Source: an uncultured Tateyamaria sp. (GTDB taxonomy: Bacteria > Pseudomonadota > Alphaproteobacteria > Rhodobacterales > Rhodobacteraceae). From it: a DNA stretch of 64,000 bases. Below, piece by piece: positions 8,000 to 16,879 of this stretch. The stretch's first letter is position 1; every line of letters starts with the position of its first letter. The stretch spans positions 124,001 through 188,000 of the forward strand of contig NZ_CANLVZ010000006.1 of the NCBI RefSeq assembly GCF_947494755.1, given 5' to 3'. Position numbers and translations under genes: made by a program. The notes under the pieces are model-generated. The model worked only from the letters and a program-made list of their open reading frames with translations. It was not told the DNA's origin and did no database searches.

Positions 8000-9058
8000 A
8001 TGATGCCGTTTGCGATTGCCACGCTGTTGCCTGCGCTTCTTTTGGGGCTTGCCTGCGTCCTTGGCGGCGTTTGGGCAATCCTGGGCATTTTGACAATCAC
8101 TGTCGTGGTGTTCTTTCTGGACAAGATGGGCCGCGCCGAGGTCCCAAGCGCGCGCACCGGGCACCGCCTGTCGGAAGTCCTGGGGATTGTCCATTTCATC
8201 CTGCTTGGTCTGGCGGTTTGGGCGATGGGCGGGCCGCTGCCGACCATGGACAAAGTGCTGATCGTCGTCGGCTGTGGCCTCTATTTCGGGCAGATTTCCA
8301 ACTCGAACGCACATGAGCTGATCCACCGCGCGGATCGGTGGGCGTTTCGCTTGGGGGCTGCAAATTACATTTCGGTGCTGTTTGGCCATCACACCAGCGC
8401 GCACCGTCTCGTGCATCACGTCCATGTCGCCACACCCCGCGATCCGGCATCCGCCCCCAAAGGGCGCGGCTTCTGGGCCTATCTGCCGCGCACATGGGCG
8501 GGCAGTTTTCGCGCAGGCCTGCGGGCCGAACGCCAACGGCATGGCGGCGTGAGGTTTCCTGCACCTTATGTGGTGTATGCTGTTGGGGCTTGCGTGACGT
8601 TGGCCATCGCCTATGCGCTTGGCGGTGGGGCGGGAATTGCAGGCCTGATCGCCATTGCGCTTTATGCGCAGACCCAATTGATGTTGTCCGACTATGTACA
8701 GCATTACGGGTTGCGGCGGGCGGTTCTGCCCTCGGGCAAGCACGCGCCCATGGGCCCGGCCCATTCGTGGAATGCGCCCCATTGGTATTCGTCGGCAATG
8801 ATGCTGAACGCGCCGCGCCACTCGGCCCATCACACGCGCCCGACACGCGCCTTTCCCCAGCTTGATCTGGACCCGAGCACGATGCCTGTGCTGCCACATT
8901 CACTGCCCGTGATGGCGGTCGTTGCGCTGGTGCCACCGCTGTGGCGACGAGTGATGGATCGACGGGTTGATGCGTGGTCAGCGCCGCACTCTGACGGCGA
9001 AGTGATGCCTGCCGCGCGGGTCGTTGCTGGTGTCGCCCCCAGCACTCTGGCACATTGA
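8000..9058 (+). CDS. AlkB-like membrane di-iron hydroxylase (alkane 1-monooxygenase family)
   Basis: 352 residues with several hydrophobic segments (about 5-40, 60-95, 195-225, 305-320). The His boxes of the AlkB/XylM group are present: HELIHR, HRLVHHVHVATPRDPAS, DYVQHYGL (AlkB normally has N at the first position) and APRHSAHH, with HSWNAPHW before the last. These ligate a non-haem di-iron centre in the cytoplasmic membrane for terminal hydroxylation of alkyl chains. No rubredoxin or rubredoxin reductase gene is nearby, so the electron donor would have to come from elsewhere, and the substrate is open. A small exported protein gene starts 4 bases downstream. Confidence 0.87.
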   Translation: MMPFAIATLLPALLLGLACVLGGVWAILGILTITVVVFFLDKMGRAEVPSARTGHRLSEVLGIVHFILLGLAVWAMGGPLPTMDKVLIVVGCGLYFGQISNSNAHELIHRADRWAFRLGAANYISVLFGHHTSAHRLVHHVHVATPRDPASAPKGRGFWAYLPRTWAGSFRAGLRAERQRHGGVRFPAPYVVYAVGACVTLAIAYALGGGAGIAGLIAIALYAQTQLMLSDYVQHYGLRRAVLPSGKHAPMGPAHSWNAPHWYSSAMMLNAPRHSAHHTRPTRAFPQLDLDPSTMPVLPHSLPVMAVVALVPPLWRRVMDRRVDAWSAPHSDGEVMPAARVVAGVAPSTLAH

Positions 9059-9062
9059 TCAA

Positions 9063-9458
9063 ATGATACACCGCGCCCTTGCCCTGAGTTTCGTGTGCCT
9101 GTGCACATCCGCCGCCGCCGAGCCGATGACAGCCGCCGAATTCGAAGCCTATGTCACCGGAAAGACGCTGTTTTATGGCCGGGACGGAGCGGCCTACGGC
9201 GCAGAGATCTACCGGGACAACCGGCGTGTCACATGGTCGTTCCTCGATGGGGAATGCAAGGACGGATACTGGTACGACGAAGGGCCAAATATCTGTTTCG
9301 TTTACGAGGATCGCAGTGATCCGCAATGCTGGACCTTTGAACGCTCCCCCGGCGGGCTGATCGCGACCTTTGAAAATGACCCTGCCAGCACTGCGCTCTA
9401 CGAAGCGCAGGATGTGGGTGAGGAACTGGTCTGTCTGGGCCCAAAAATCGGCGTGTGA
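9063..9458 (+). CDS. Small exported conserved hypothetical protein
   Basis: 131 residues from the ATG at 9063, which places a clean signal peptide at the N-terminus (MIHRALALSFVCLC..AAAEP). The mature part begins MTAAEFEAYVTGKTLFYGRDG and is rich in aromatic residues and Cys (ECKDGYWY, NICFVYED, QCWTFE, LVCLG), suggesting four cysteines forming two disulfides in the periplasm. I do not recognise a characterised family; the fold suggests a small beta-rich domain. It follows the AlkB-like gene by 4 bases, so the two are likely cotranscribed. A terminator follows at 9515. Confidence 0.7.
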   Translation: MIHRALALSFVCLCTSAAAEPMTAAEFEAYVTGKTLFYGRDGAAYGAEIYRDNRRVTWSFLDGECKDGYWYDEGPNICFVYEDRSDPQCWTFERSPGGLIATFENDPASTALYEAQDVGEELVCLGPKIGV

Positions 9459-9472
9459 TTGTGTCGGTGCGG

Positions 9473-9519
9473 GGCGGAGGGCACCTCCGCCTTACGCGCC
9501 GATGGCCCGTGTAAGGCGG
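9473..9519 (+). other. Upstream hairpin and alternative pairing ahead of the terminator
   Basis: GGCGGAGG (9473-9480) pairs with CCTCCGCC (9484-9491) around a GCA loop. The 3' arm overlaps CCGCCTTAC (9487-9495), which is a perfect 9-base complement of GTAAGGCGG (9511-9519), itself the 5' arm of the terminator hairpin. The structures are therefore mutually exclusive on RNA. Confidence 0.5.
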
Positions 9520-9539
9520 ACGTGTCGTCCGCCCTCTTT
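9515..9539 (+). terminator. Rho-independent terminator
   Basis: GGCGGACG, loop TGT, CGTCCGCC: a perfect 8-bp stem followed by CTCTTT. It ends the AlkB-like/exported-protein transcript just before the convergent xseA gene. Confidence 0.65.
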
Positions 9540-11077
9540 CAAAATAATGAGCCTTGTTCCGGCGGTTCGGCTTTGGTCTTGCGCGCCGCGCCTCCCCCCA
9601 ACTTCATCCGCCCATCTGCAAATTCGATCTCGAGCCCGCTGGCCGCTTCCGCAGCCACCTTCGTGGTCACGATCTCACCACCGCTGCGCACAACCGCATA
9701 GCCACGCGCCAGCGTCGCCTTGTAGCTGAGCGTTTCGCGCAACCGGTCCAGCGTTTCGATGCGCGTGCGCCAGGTCTGGGTCTGTCGCGCCCCCGCAGCG
9801 GACAACCGCGCGCTGAGTTGCGCGAGGGCCTGGGCCTTGCGCGCCTGATCCTGCACCAACGCATCCGGGCGCATCCGCGCAATACGATCCGCCAGAGCGC
9901 TCCTTTTGGCATCAATGGCGCGTTGCAAAGCCGGGGCCAGACGGGCGCTGCGATCTTCAATCCGACGCTGTTCGGTCTCAAGCGTGCGCCGCAATCCGGA
10001 CGGGCGCAGCGCCCCTGCCGTGTCCGCCAGCTTTACCCGCCGCCGTTGGACCCCGGCAATCAACGCAGGGCCAAGTTTGTCGCCCGCCCGGTCCAGCCTT
10101 TGGCGTGGCCCGTCCAGCAGCGCATCCACCCGTGGCAAGGCGCGCGCGATATCGCGCAGCCGCTGGTCGCGGCGCTGCAAACCGGTGCTGAGCGCGCCGG
10201 ACATCCGTGCGCCGACCCCGTCGAGCCATGCCGCAAGCTCAAGCCGCACAGGCACGGCCATTTCAGCCGCTGCCGTGGGCGTGGGCGCGCGCCGATCCGA
10301 CACAAAATCGATCAGCGTCGTGTCCGTCTCGTGCCCGACGGCCGAGATCAAGGGAATGTCCGAGGCGGCGGCGGCGCGCGCGACCACCTCTTCGTTGAAC
10401 CCCCATAGGTCTTCGACCGACCCGCCCCCGCGCGCGACGATCAAAAGATCCGGGCGCGGCATCGAGCGACCCGGTGTCAGCGCGTTGAACCCTGCAATGG
10501 CGCGCGCCACCTCGGGGGCGCAGGCCGCCCCTTGGACTGCCACAGGCCAGATCAGCACCTTGCGCGGAAAGCGGTCGCGCAGACGGTGCAGGATATCGCG
10601 GATCACCGCCCCCTGCAGCGAGGTCACGACCCCGATCACGTCCGGCAGATAGGGCAAGGGTTGCTTGCGCCCCTCATCAAACAGCCCTTCGGCGGCCAGC
10701 GCCTTCTTGCGTTTTTCGAGAAGCGCCATCAGCGCCCCTTCGCCCGCAATGGCAATCCGCTGCGCATTCAGCGAGAATTTGGACTGGAACCCCGACGCGG
10801 TCATGCGCCCTTCGGCGACCACCTCCATCCCCTCTTCCGGCATGGTGCCCAGATCGCCCACCTGCCCTTTCCACGTCATGCACGACAGCACGTTGCGGTC
10901 ATCCTTGAGGTCGAAATAAAGGTGACCCGAGCGGGCCAGCACGACCCGGCCCACTTCGCCCTTGATCCGCACCCAGCCCAATTCGCCCTCGATCAGCTTT
11001 TTGACCTTTCCCGCGATCTCGGAGACCGAAAATTCGGGCGTGTTTGAACCCGGGATGGGATCGTCGAGCAGGTCCAT
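9539..11077 (-). CDS. xseA: Exodeoxyribonuclease VII large subunit
   Basis: 512 residues from the internal ATG (MDLLDDPIPG), which fits the family better than an upstream extension of nine residues. N-terminal OB-fold (about residues 20-110: VSEIAGKVKKLIEGELGWVRIKGEV), then the exonuclease VII core with RPDLLIVARGGGSVEDLWGFN, ISAVGHETDTTLIDF and the DRRAPTPTAAAEMA motif, then a long coiled-coil region rich in Arg and Leu. It degrades single-stranded DNA together with XseB, which is not in the window. Divergent from purD with a 72-base gap that must hold both promoters. Confidence 0.96.
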   Translation of the reverse strand: MDLLDDPIPGSNTPEFSVSEIAGKVKKLIEGELGWVRIKGEVGRVVLARSGHLYFDLKDDRNVLSCMTWKGQVGDLGTMPEEGMEVVAEGRMTASGFQSKFSLNAQRIAIAGEGALMALLEKRKKALAAEGLFDEGRKQPLPYLPDVIGVVTSLQGAVIRDILHRLRDRFPRKVLIWPVAVQGAACAPEVARAIAGFNALTPGRSMPRPDLLIVARGGGSVEDLWGFNEEVVARAAAASDIPLISAVGHETDTTLIDFVSDRRAPTPTAAAEMAVPVRLELAAWLDGVGARMSGALSTGLQRRDQRLRDIARALPRVDALLDGPRQRLDRAGDKLGPALIAGVQRRRVKLADTAGALRPSGLRRTLETEQRRIEDRSARLAPALQRAIDAKRSALADRIARMRPDALVQDQARKAQALAQLSARLSAAGARQTQTWRTRIETLDRLRETLSYKATLARGYAVVRSGGEIVTTKVAAEAASGLEIEFADGRMKLGGGAARKTKAEPPEQGSLF

Positions 11078-11149
11078 GGCCGATGTCCTTGTGAAGCGGT
11101 GCAACCCAGCTTAGAACGCGCACCAACAAAGGCCAAGGAGGCGTGCGCA

Positions 11150-12415
11150 ATGAATATCCTGATCCTGGGGAGCGGTGGACGTGAGCATGCCCTGGCTTGG
11201 GCCGTGTTGCAGAACCCCAAATGTGATCGCCTTGTGGTCGCCCCCGGCAATGCGGGCATTCATGCCATCGCCGATTGCGCTGATCTGGACATCAGCGACG
11301 GCGGCGCTGTCGCCGAGTTTGTCGAAGAAGAGGCCATCGATTTCGTGATTGTCGGCCCCGAGGCCCCCTTGGCCGCAGGGGTTGCGGATCGGTTGCGCGA
11401 TGCGGGTGTGCTGGTCTTTGGTCCCTCAAAGGCCGCCGCGCAGCTTGAGGCGTCAAAGGCTTTTACCAAGCAGATTTGTGATGCTGCGGGTGCGCCCACC
11501 GCGGCCTATGGCCATTTCACGGATGCGGATGCCGCCCGCGCCTATGTCAGCAAGATGGGTGCCCCGATTGTGGTCAAGGCCGATGGTCTGGCCGCTGGAA
11601 AAGGCGTCATTATCGCCGAGACCGTGGCCGAGGCCCATGGCGCGATTGACGACATGTTCGGCGGCGCCTTTGGCGGAGCCGGTGCCGAGGTGGTGATCGA
11701 AGAGTTCATGACCGGCGAGGAAGCCTCGTTCTTTGTGTTGTGCGACGGGGAACACGTGGTGCCTATCGGCACCGCGCAGGACCACAAGCGCGTGGGCGAC
11801 GGCGACACCGGTCCCAACACGGGCGGGATGGGGGCCTATTCCCCGGCACCTGTCTTGACCGATGCCATCGCCGAGCGCGCCTTGTCCGAAATCGTCCGTC
11901 CCACCATGGCCGAAATGGCCAAGCGCGGCATGCCCTATCAGGGGGTACTTTACGTAGGGTTGATGATCGAGGACGGCGCGCCCCGGCTGGTCGAATACAA
12001 CGTCCGGTTCGGCGATCCCGAATGTCAGGTGCTAATGATGCGCCTCGGGGCGCAGGCGCTGGATGTGATGCATGCCGCCGCTGAGGGGCGTCTTGAGACG
12101 GCGCAAGTCAACTGGGCCGATGATCACGCGCTTTGCGTTGTGATGGCGGCGGATGGCTATCCTGCGGATTATGATAAGGGGGCCGTGATCGGCGGGCTTG
12201 ATCGCATGCCCGAGACCAGCCAGGAAATGGTGTTTCACGCAGGCACAGCATTGAAAGATGGGGCTGTGACCGCATCGGGGGGCCGCGTGTTGAACGTTAC
12301 CGCGCGGGGTGAGACTTTGGCCCAGGCGGCAGAGCGCGCCTATGCGATGGTCGATGCCATTGATTTTCCCGGCGGGTTTTGCCGTCGCGATATCGGCTGG
12401 CGCGCGCTCAAGTGA
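11150..12415 (+). CDS. purD: Phosphoribosylamine--glycine ligase
   Basis: 421 residues. The ATG at 11150 has AAGGAGG about nine bases upstream and gives the standard N-terminus [20 protein letters not shown]-grasp enzyme of purine synthesis that joins glycine to 5-phosphoribosylamine. Visible: GPEAPLAAG, the ATP-grasp lysines in [30 protein letters not shown] and the metal-binding [12 protein letters not shown]. Usual length. It stands alone; a compound hairpin repeat follows its stop. Confidence 0.97.
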   Translation: MNILILGSGGREHALAWAVLQNPKCDRLVVAPGNAGIHAIADCADLDISDGGAVAEFVEEEAIDFVIVGPEAPLAAGVADRLRDAGVLVFGPSKAAAQLEASKAFTKQICDAAGAPTAAYGHFTDADAARAYVSKMGAPIVVKADGLAAGKGVIIAETVAEAHGAIDDMFGGAFGGAGAEVVIEEFMTGEEASFFVLCDGEHVVPIGTAQDHKRVGDGDTGPNTGGMGAYSPAPVLTDAIAERALSEIVRPTMAEMAKRGMPYQGVLYVGLMIEDGAPRLVEYNVRFGDPECQVLMMRLGAQALDVMHAAAEGRLETAQVNWADDHALCVVMAADGYPADYDKGAVIGGLDRMPETSQEMVFHAGTALKDGAVTASGGRVLNVTARGETLAQAAERAYAMVDAIDFPGGFCRRDIGWRALK

Positions 12416-12447
12416 TCCAAAGGCCGCTGGCGCGACGCTATGTTTTA

Positions 12448-12501
12448 GGGGCTCTGCCCCGTCCTTGCGGACTCCCAGCGGTATTTTGGGTCAAAAGAAG
12501 G
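12448..12501 (+). repeat. Compound intergenic hairpin repeat, copy 2
   Basis: Between purD and the convergent VCBS-repeat gene. Modules: stem GGGGC TCT GCCCC, small stem GTCC TTGC GGAC, then TCCCAGCGGTATTTTGGG and TCAAAAGAAG. Same order and similar tail as the element at 3773-3829. Confidence 0.6.
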
Positions 12502-12503
12502 GC

Positions 12504-13243
12504 TTAGTTGGCGCAGGTCATCGCCCGGTTGAAGGCGGGGCGCGAGGTGTCACTGCCCAGATCGGCTTGCAGAAAGGTGCTGCCCGTCCAACGCAGCGCA
12601 ACCAGCGTGCGCCAATTGGCCGTGGCGAGGATCATTTCCGGAGTGCCATTGCAGGTTCGGATGCCCCCTGCGATGTCTGCCTCACCAATTCTGTGGTTCG
12701 TGAATCCCGCAAGGTCCGCACCTTGGGTCAGGGTGCCGTTCTCATACCGCCAGATGCGCAGCACCTTGGCCAGGTGGGGGCGGTCGATATAGGCGATCTC
12801 GGTGATCCCGTCCCCGTCGATATCAGCCGCGCCAAGCGGGGCAAGCCAGCGGTTGCGGGTGCCGATATGAGGGGTTTCGGTGATTTTGCCCGTGGGTCCG
12901 TAGATTGCGAATGCGCCGCCTTTGGTCACATCGGTTTCGACCACCATCACTTCGGGGCGACCATCCCCGTCAAGATCGGCAAGACGTGGAGCCACATCTT
13001 CGAACACGTGATCTTGCGGCAGGGTGAACTGGCGAGTTGTGCCATCCCCAAGCGTGATTTCCAGCCCGCCCCATTCGATCGCGTCGCCCAGGATCGCGTG
13101 GCCATAACGCTCGGTCGGGTCCGTAAAACGGGCCCCCGCGATCTCTTGGGCGTGACCCGCACCGACGCCAGCGAGCCACACATATGCAGCGGCGCGCACT
13201 GCGCGACGGGCGCGCGAGACACGACGCGGCACCCTGTGCAGCA

Positions 13244-13244
<1 letters not shown>
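12504..13244 (-). CDS. Exported VCBS/FG-GAP repeat protein
   Basis: 246 residues with a basic N-terminus and a hydrophobic stretch ending in GAGHAQ, a probable signal peptide of about 32 residues. The mature part has at least two FG-GAP/VCBS calcium-binding type repeats: LADLDGDGRPEVMVV and GAADIDGDGITEIAY. Such beta-propeller proteins are usually extracytoplasmic and involved in binding or scaffolding; no specific function can be given. Its ATG shares one base with the TGA of the upstream ferredoxin gene (TGATG), so translation is probably coupled, an unexpected pairing of a cytoplasmic and an exported protein. Confidence 0.8.
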
Positions 13245-13603
<359 letters not shown>

Positions 13604-13793
13604 CTACCCGCCCCGAATTGGCCCCGCCAGCCCCTTTTGCGACATCGCTGTCGGGACGGCGCGACATGACGTATCTTTTCGTGTGCCTGACCGTGCTGTG
13701 CGCCCAGGGCTATGCAGACGACGCTCTGCCCGATATGATCGCCCAAACGGCCCGATCAGAGGCCCGTCACAGACCCGAGCAGAGACCACATTT

Positions 13794-14318
13794 ATGCGAT
13801 TGCCTCCCCTGCTATGCGCCGTTGGTGCCAGCATCGCCCTGATGGGCTGCGCTGAGAACGCGACCGTCTCTTCAGCGGCCAATATTGATCCCATTTCGCT
13901 GGCCACGGCTCCGCCCGGTGCGGCCCCCGGCACCTGCTGGGGCAAGACCGTCACGCCCGCCATCGTCGAGACCGAGACCCGCACCATCCTGTTGCAGCCT
14001 GCCCAGATCAGCAGCGACGGGCGCGTGCAGGCCCCGCCGATCTACAAATCCGAAGAACAGCAGGTCGTTGTCCAACCCCGCCGCGAAAGCTGGTATGAGA
14101 TCCTGTGCGCTGACGACATCACGCCGGACTTCATCGCCTCGGTGCAGCGCGCCCTCGCGGCGCGCGGGTACTATAAGGGCCCCATCAGTGGTGAGATTGA
14201 CGGGCGCACGACAGCAGCCATTGGCCGCTATCAGCGCGACGAAGGGTTGCAAAGCAGCACGTTGTCCATCGCCGCGGCGCGCAAACTGGGCCTGGTGGCG
14301 GTCGCTGACATTGGATGA
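13794..14318 (+). CDS. Peptidoglycan-binding lipoprotein
   Basis: 174 residues from the ATG at 13794, which gives a lipoprotein signal peptide with lipobox LMGC (Cys19 would be lipidated). The frame is open 70 codons upstream but without signal-peptide character. The C-terminal part (about residues 112-165) is a PG_binding_1 domain: FIASVQRALAARGYY..GEIDGRTTAAIGRYQ. It is therefore a likely envelope protein anchored in the outer or inner membrane leaflet and touching peptidoglycan. Middle region rich in Thr/Glu/Pro. No catalytic domain is visible. Confidence 0.83.
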   Translation: MRLPPLLCAVGASIALMGCAENATVSSAANIDPISLATAPPGAAPGTCWGKTVTPAIVETETRTILLQPAQISSDGRVQAPPIYKSEEQQVVVQPRRESWYEILCADDITPDFIASVQRALAARGYYKGPISGEIDGRTTAAIGRYQRDEGLQSSTLSIAAARKLGLVAVADIG

Positions 14319-14366
14319 TGTGCCACTTTGGATATGAACGGCAAGTCCGTGATATCAAAGTAACTA

Positions 14367-15164
14367 TCAGTTAAATTTCGGAGCCCGCTTTTGCAGGGTT
14401 GCTGCAACCACTTCCATCTGGTGCGGCTTGCCCATCAGGTCGGCCTGCGCCCGGCTTTCCTCCAGCAACACCGCCGGTGCGCCTTCGGTTTCGGCCACGC
14501 CAATCAGCGCCTTGGTCGCGCGCAAAGCGGACGGGGATTTCAGCGTCAGGCTTTCGGCGAGTTCCATTGCGGCCACCAGCGGATCATCGGCACATTCCGT
14601 CACCAGCCCCCACGCCTCTGCCTGCGCGGCGCTGATGGGCGTGCCGGTATAGGTCAGTTTGCGCAACACGTCCGAGCGGACAAGCCGGGGCAGCAACACC
14701 ATGCCGCCCATGTCGGGCACGATGCCCCATTTCATCTCCATCACCGCCAGTTTCGCATCAGGTGCCGCGATCCGAATGTCTGCCCCGAGGGCCAGTTGCA
14801 GCCCAGCCCCGTAACAGACCCCGTGGATCGCCGCGATCACCGGTACAGGCACGCGGGTCCAGACCATAGCCACCTCTTGCCACTGGTTTGTTGTGCCCTC
14901 CCCGTGGGTGCGCGGCATAAGCAGGTCATTCGGGTCCTGCCCCAGCATCGTGCTGAGCCCGCCAATGTCGATCCCGGCGCAGAACCCTTTGCCCTCACCC
15001 GAGATCACACAGACCCGCGCGTCCGAGGCCGCCACCTCGAGCCCTGCCGCGATCACCGCGTCGATCATGGCCTGATCCACCGCGTTCATCTTGTCAGGCC
15101 GGGTCAGCCGCACATGGGCGATGTGATTGTCACATGAGACGGTGACGCGGGGGGTGTCGGACAT
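14367..15164 (-). CDS. Enoyl-CoA hydratase/isomerase family protein (crotonase)
   Basis: 265 residues from the ATG preceded by AAGGAG. Crotonase fold: the two oxyanion-hole segments are GEGKGFCAGIDIGG (about residue 65) and IHGVCYGAGLQLALGADIRIA (about residue 120), followed by EMKWGIVPDMGG. The active-site acids usual for hydratases are replaced by a layout seen in broad crotonase-like proteins, so the reaction (hydration, isomerisation or thioester hydrolysis) cannot be fixed. Cytoplasmic. It stands alone, with the Tat microprotein gene 62 bases upstream on the same strand. Confidence 0.88.
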   Translation of the reverse strand: MSDTPRVTVSCDNHIAHVRLTRPDKMNAVDQAMIDAVIAAGLEVAASDARVCVISGEGKGFCAGIDIGGLSTMLGQDPNDLLMPRTHGEGTTNQWQEVAMVWTRVPVPVIAAIHGVCYGAGLQLALGADIRIAAPDAKLAVMEMKWGIVPDMGGMVLLPRLVRSDVLRKLTYTGTPISAAQAEAWGLVTECADDPLVAAMELAESLTLKSPSALRATKALIGVAETEGAPAVLLEESRAQADLMGKPHQMEVVAATLQKRAPKFN

Positions 15165-15226
15165 GGGGCGCTCCTTGCGGGTTTGGCCCATCCAAGCGCA
15201 TCGCGCAGCCCCGCGCCAGTGAAACG

Positions 15227-15394
15227 TCAGGGCACGATGCGTTCAACCGCGCGCATCATCCCGAGCCCCTTGTCATAGACCAGCGTGAGAATGCGCCGCC
15301 CGCCAGAGGCCCGCGTGACCGCCATCGGCAGCGCCCGCGCCGCCCCTGCTGCCGCAGCGGTTGCCAGAAATCCCCGTCGTGTCAGTTGAGCCAT
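15227..15394 (-). CDS. 55-residue twin-arginine signal protein
   Basis: Very small gene with good support: ATG preceded by GGAGGAG, and a textbook Tat signal peptide LTRRGFLATAAAAGAARALP. Cleavage would leave only about 25-30 residues ending ILTLVYDKGLGMMRAVERIVP, so the mature product is a short peptide or the protein stays anchored. Function unknown. It is divergent from the aminotransferase gene at 15494; the shared 99-base region contains a Fur-box-like sequence. Confidence 0.7.
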   Translation of the reverse strand: MAQLTRRGFLATAAAAGAARALPMAVTRASGGRRILTLVYDKGLGMMRAVERIVP

Positions 15395-15411
15395 GGTGGC
15401 ACTCCTCCAGT

Positions 15412-15431
15412 TGCGAACGATTCTCAATATA
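15412..15431. promoter_or_regulatory. Possible Fur/iron-box-like site
   Basis: TGCGAACGATTCTCAATATA lies between two divergent genes. It resembles the GATTCTCAT core with flanking A/T seen in Fur boxes (GCAAATGATTCTCATTTGC type) but the left arm is degenerate. Low-confidence pattern match only. Confidence 0.3.
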
Positions 15432-15493
15432 GGCACTGACAAGCGAAACCCCAAATCCTTGCCCCTGTGCGCGGGCCGCGTTACCCCTGAGCG

Positions 15494-16597
15494 ATGACAG
15501 ATCTTCGCCTGACCCCGCTTGCCGCCTCGCTGCCCTCGACCGTACCCTTTGTGGGCCCTGAAACGCAGGAACGTGCCCGGGGTGCTGCGTTCGACGCCCG
15601 CCTTGGCGCGAATGAGAGCACCTTTGGCCCCTCGCCCAAGGCGCTGGCCGCAATGGCCGCAACCGCGCAGTGGCAATACGGAGATCCCGAGAACCACGAT
15701 TTGCGCTCGGCCTTGGCGGCCCGTCACGGGATTGATGCGGCCCATATCATGATCGGCGAAGGCATTGACGGATTGCTCGGCTATCTGGTGCGCCTGTTTG
15801 TGTCCGAGGGCGATCCTGTGGTCACATCTGACGGGGCCTATCCAACCTTCAACTACCACGTGGCCGGCTATGGCGGTGTGCTGCACAAGGTGCCTTACCG
15901 GGACGATCACGAAGACCCTGCCGCCCTCTTTGCCAAGGCGGCGGAGGTGAACGCCAAGCTGGTCTATCTTGCCAACCCCGACAATCCGATGGGCACGTGG
16001 CATGACGGGGCCACCTTGCATGCCGCACTGGATGCGCTGCCCGAGGGCACGATCCTGGTGCTGGATGAAGCCTATGTGGATTGCGCACCCGACGGCACTG
16101 CCCCCGAGATCGCCCCCGATGATCCGAGCGTGATCCGGATGCGCACCTTTTCCAAGGTCTATGGCATGGCGGGCGCGCGGGTGGGCTACGCCATCGGGGC
16201 CGCCCCTCTGATCGATGCTTTCAACAAGGTGCGCAACCATTTCGGGATGAATCGCAGTGCGCAGGCGGGGGCCTTGGCCGCGCTTGCCGATCAGGCCCAT
16301 GTGGAGGACGTGCTGGCAAAGATCACCGCTTCGCGCGCCCAAATCACCGAAATCGCTGCGCAGTCGGGGCTGACCACCGTGCCCTCGGCCACCAATTTCG
16401 TCGCCATCGATTGCGGCAAGGACGGCGCGTTCGCCAAGGCCGTGCTGGATGGGCTGATCGCGCGCGGTATCTTTGTGCGTATGCCCTTCGCGGCCCCACA
16501 AAACCGCTGCATCCGGGTCAGTTGTGGCGGTCCGCGCGAAATGGCCGCCTTCGCCGCCGCGCTTCCCTCAGCCCTTCGTGATGCAAACGGGGGCTGA
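15494..16597 (+). CDS. HisC-like PLP-dependent aminotransferase
   Basis: 367 residues, fold-type I aminotransferase of the histidinol-phosphate aminotransferase group. Landmarks: LGANESTFGPSP (substrate loop), YGDPENHDLRSALA, SDGAYPTF, YLANPDNPMGTW, LDEAYVD, and the PLP lysine in RTFSKVYGMAGARVGYAI (about residue 220). RCIRVSCG near the end carries the carboxylate-binding Arg. It may make histidinol phosphate or act on aromatic amino acids; HisC paralogues of this kind are common in Rhodobacteraceae and no his genes are adjacent. A 72-residue membrane protein gene follows. Confidence 0.88.
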   Translation: MTDLRLTPLAASLPSTVPFVGPETQERARGAAFDARLGANESTFGPSPKALAAMAATAQWQYGDPENHDLRSALAARHGIDAAHIMIGEGIDGLLGYLVRLFVSEGDPVVTSDGAYPTFNYHVAGYGGVLHKVPYRDDHEDPAALFAKAAEVNAKLVYLANPDNPMGTWHDGATLHAALDALPEGTILVLDEAYVDCAPDGTAPEIAPDDPSVIRMRTFSKVYGMAGARVGYAIGAAPLIDAFNKVRNHFGMNRSAQAGALAALADQAHVEDVLAKITASRAQITEIAAQSGLTTVPSATNFVAIDCGKDGAFAKAVLDGLIARGIFVRMPFAAPQNRCIRVSCGGPREMAAFAAALPSALRDANGG

Positions 16598-16653
16598 CGC
16601 AAGGCCGGACCCACGCTAGGCTGACTGCGCTCAAGTTGGCTTTCGAGGGTGCC

Positions 16654-16872
16654 ATGAACGACGATCAAAGAGGCCGCGCGCCCAATTACACCAATGCCTG
16701 CATCGTGATGTTCGGGGTCAATATCACGTGGATTCTGGTGATGATCTGGGCCATCTGGGGCCTGATCGCTGCGGGTCTGCTGGCCCTTGGGCTGAACCAC
16801 CTGATGTCACGCCTGCATGTATGGGCGGCGGAGCGCCACGCCGCCTCGATCCGGCGCGGCAAGCAGGTCTGA
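16654..16872 (+). CDS. Small single- or double-TM membrane protein
   Basis: 72 residues from the ATG at 16654. Residues about 12-50 are hydrophobic (CIVMFGVNITWILVMIWAIWGL..LLALGLN), enough for one long or two short helices, followed by an amphipathic basic tail. Similar small proteins adjoin HisC-like aminotransferase genes in roseobacters as far as I recall; the function is not known. It ends 7 bases before the convergent class V aminotransferase gene. Confidence 0.65.
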   Translation: MNDDQRGRAPNYTNACIVMFGVNITWILVMIWAIWGLIAAGLLALGLNHLMSRLHVWAAERHAASIRRGKQV

Positions 16873-16879
16873 GACGGCC

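Noticed and set aside
7772-8899. N-terminal extension of the NuoEF-like frame to 940 residues
   Set aside because: The extra 376 codons are Arg/Pro/His-rich with no family similarity, run antisense to the AlkB-like gene, and a good ribosome site precedes the ATG at 7771.
13666-13842. Small frame beginning MTYLFVCLTVLCAQGYADDA, signal-peptide-like
   Set aside because: It overlaps the lipoprotein start region, lacks a clear ribosome site, and the rest is Arg/His/Pro/Cys-rich random-looking text.
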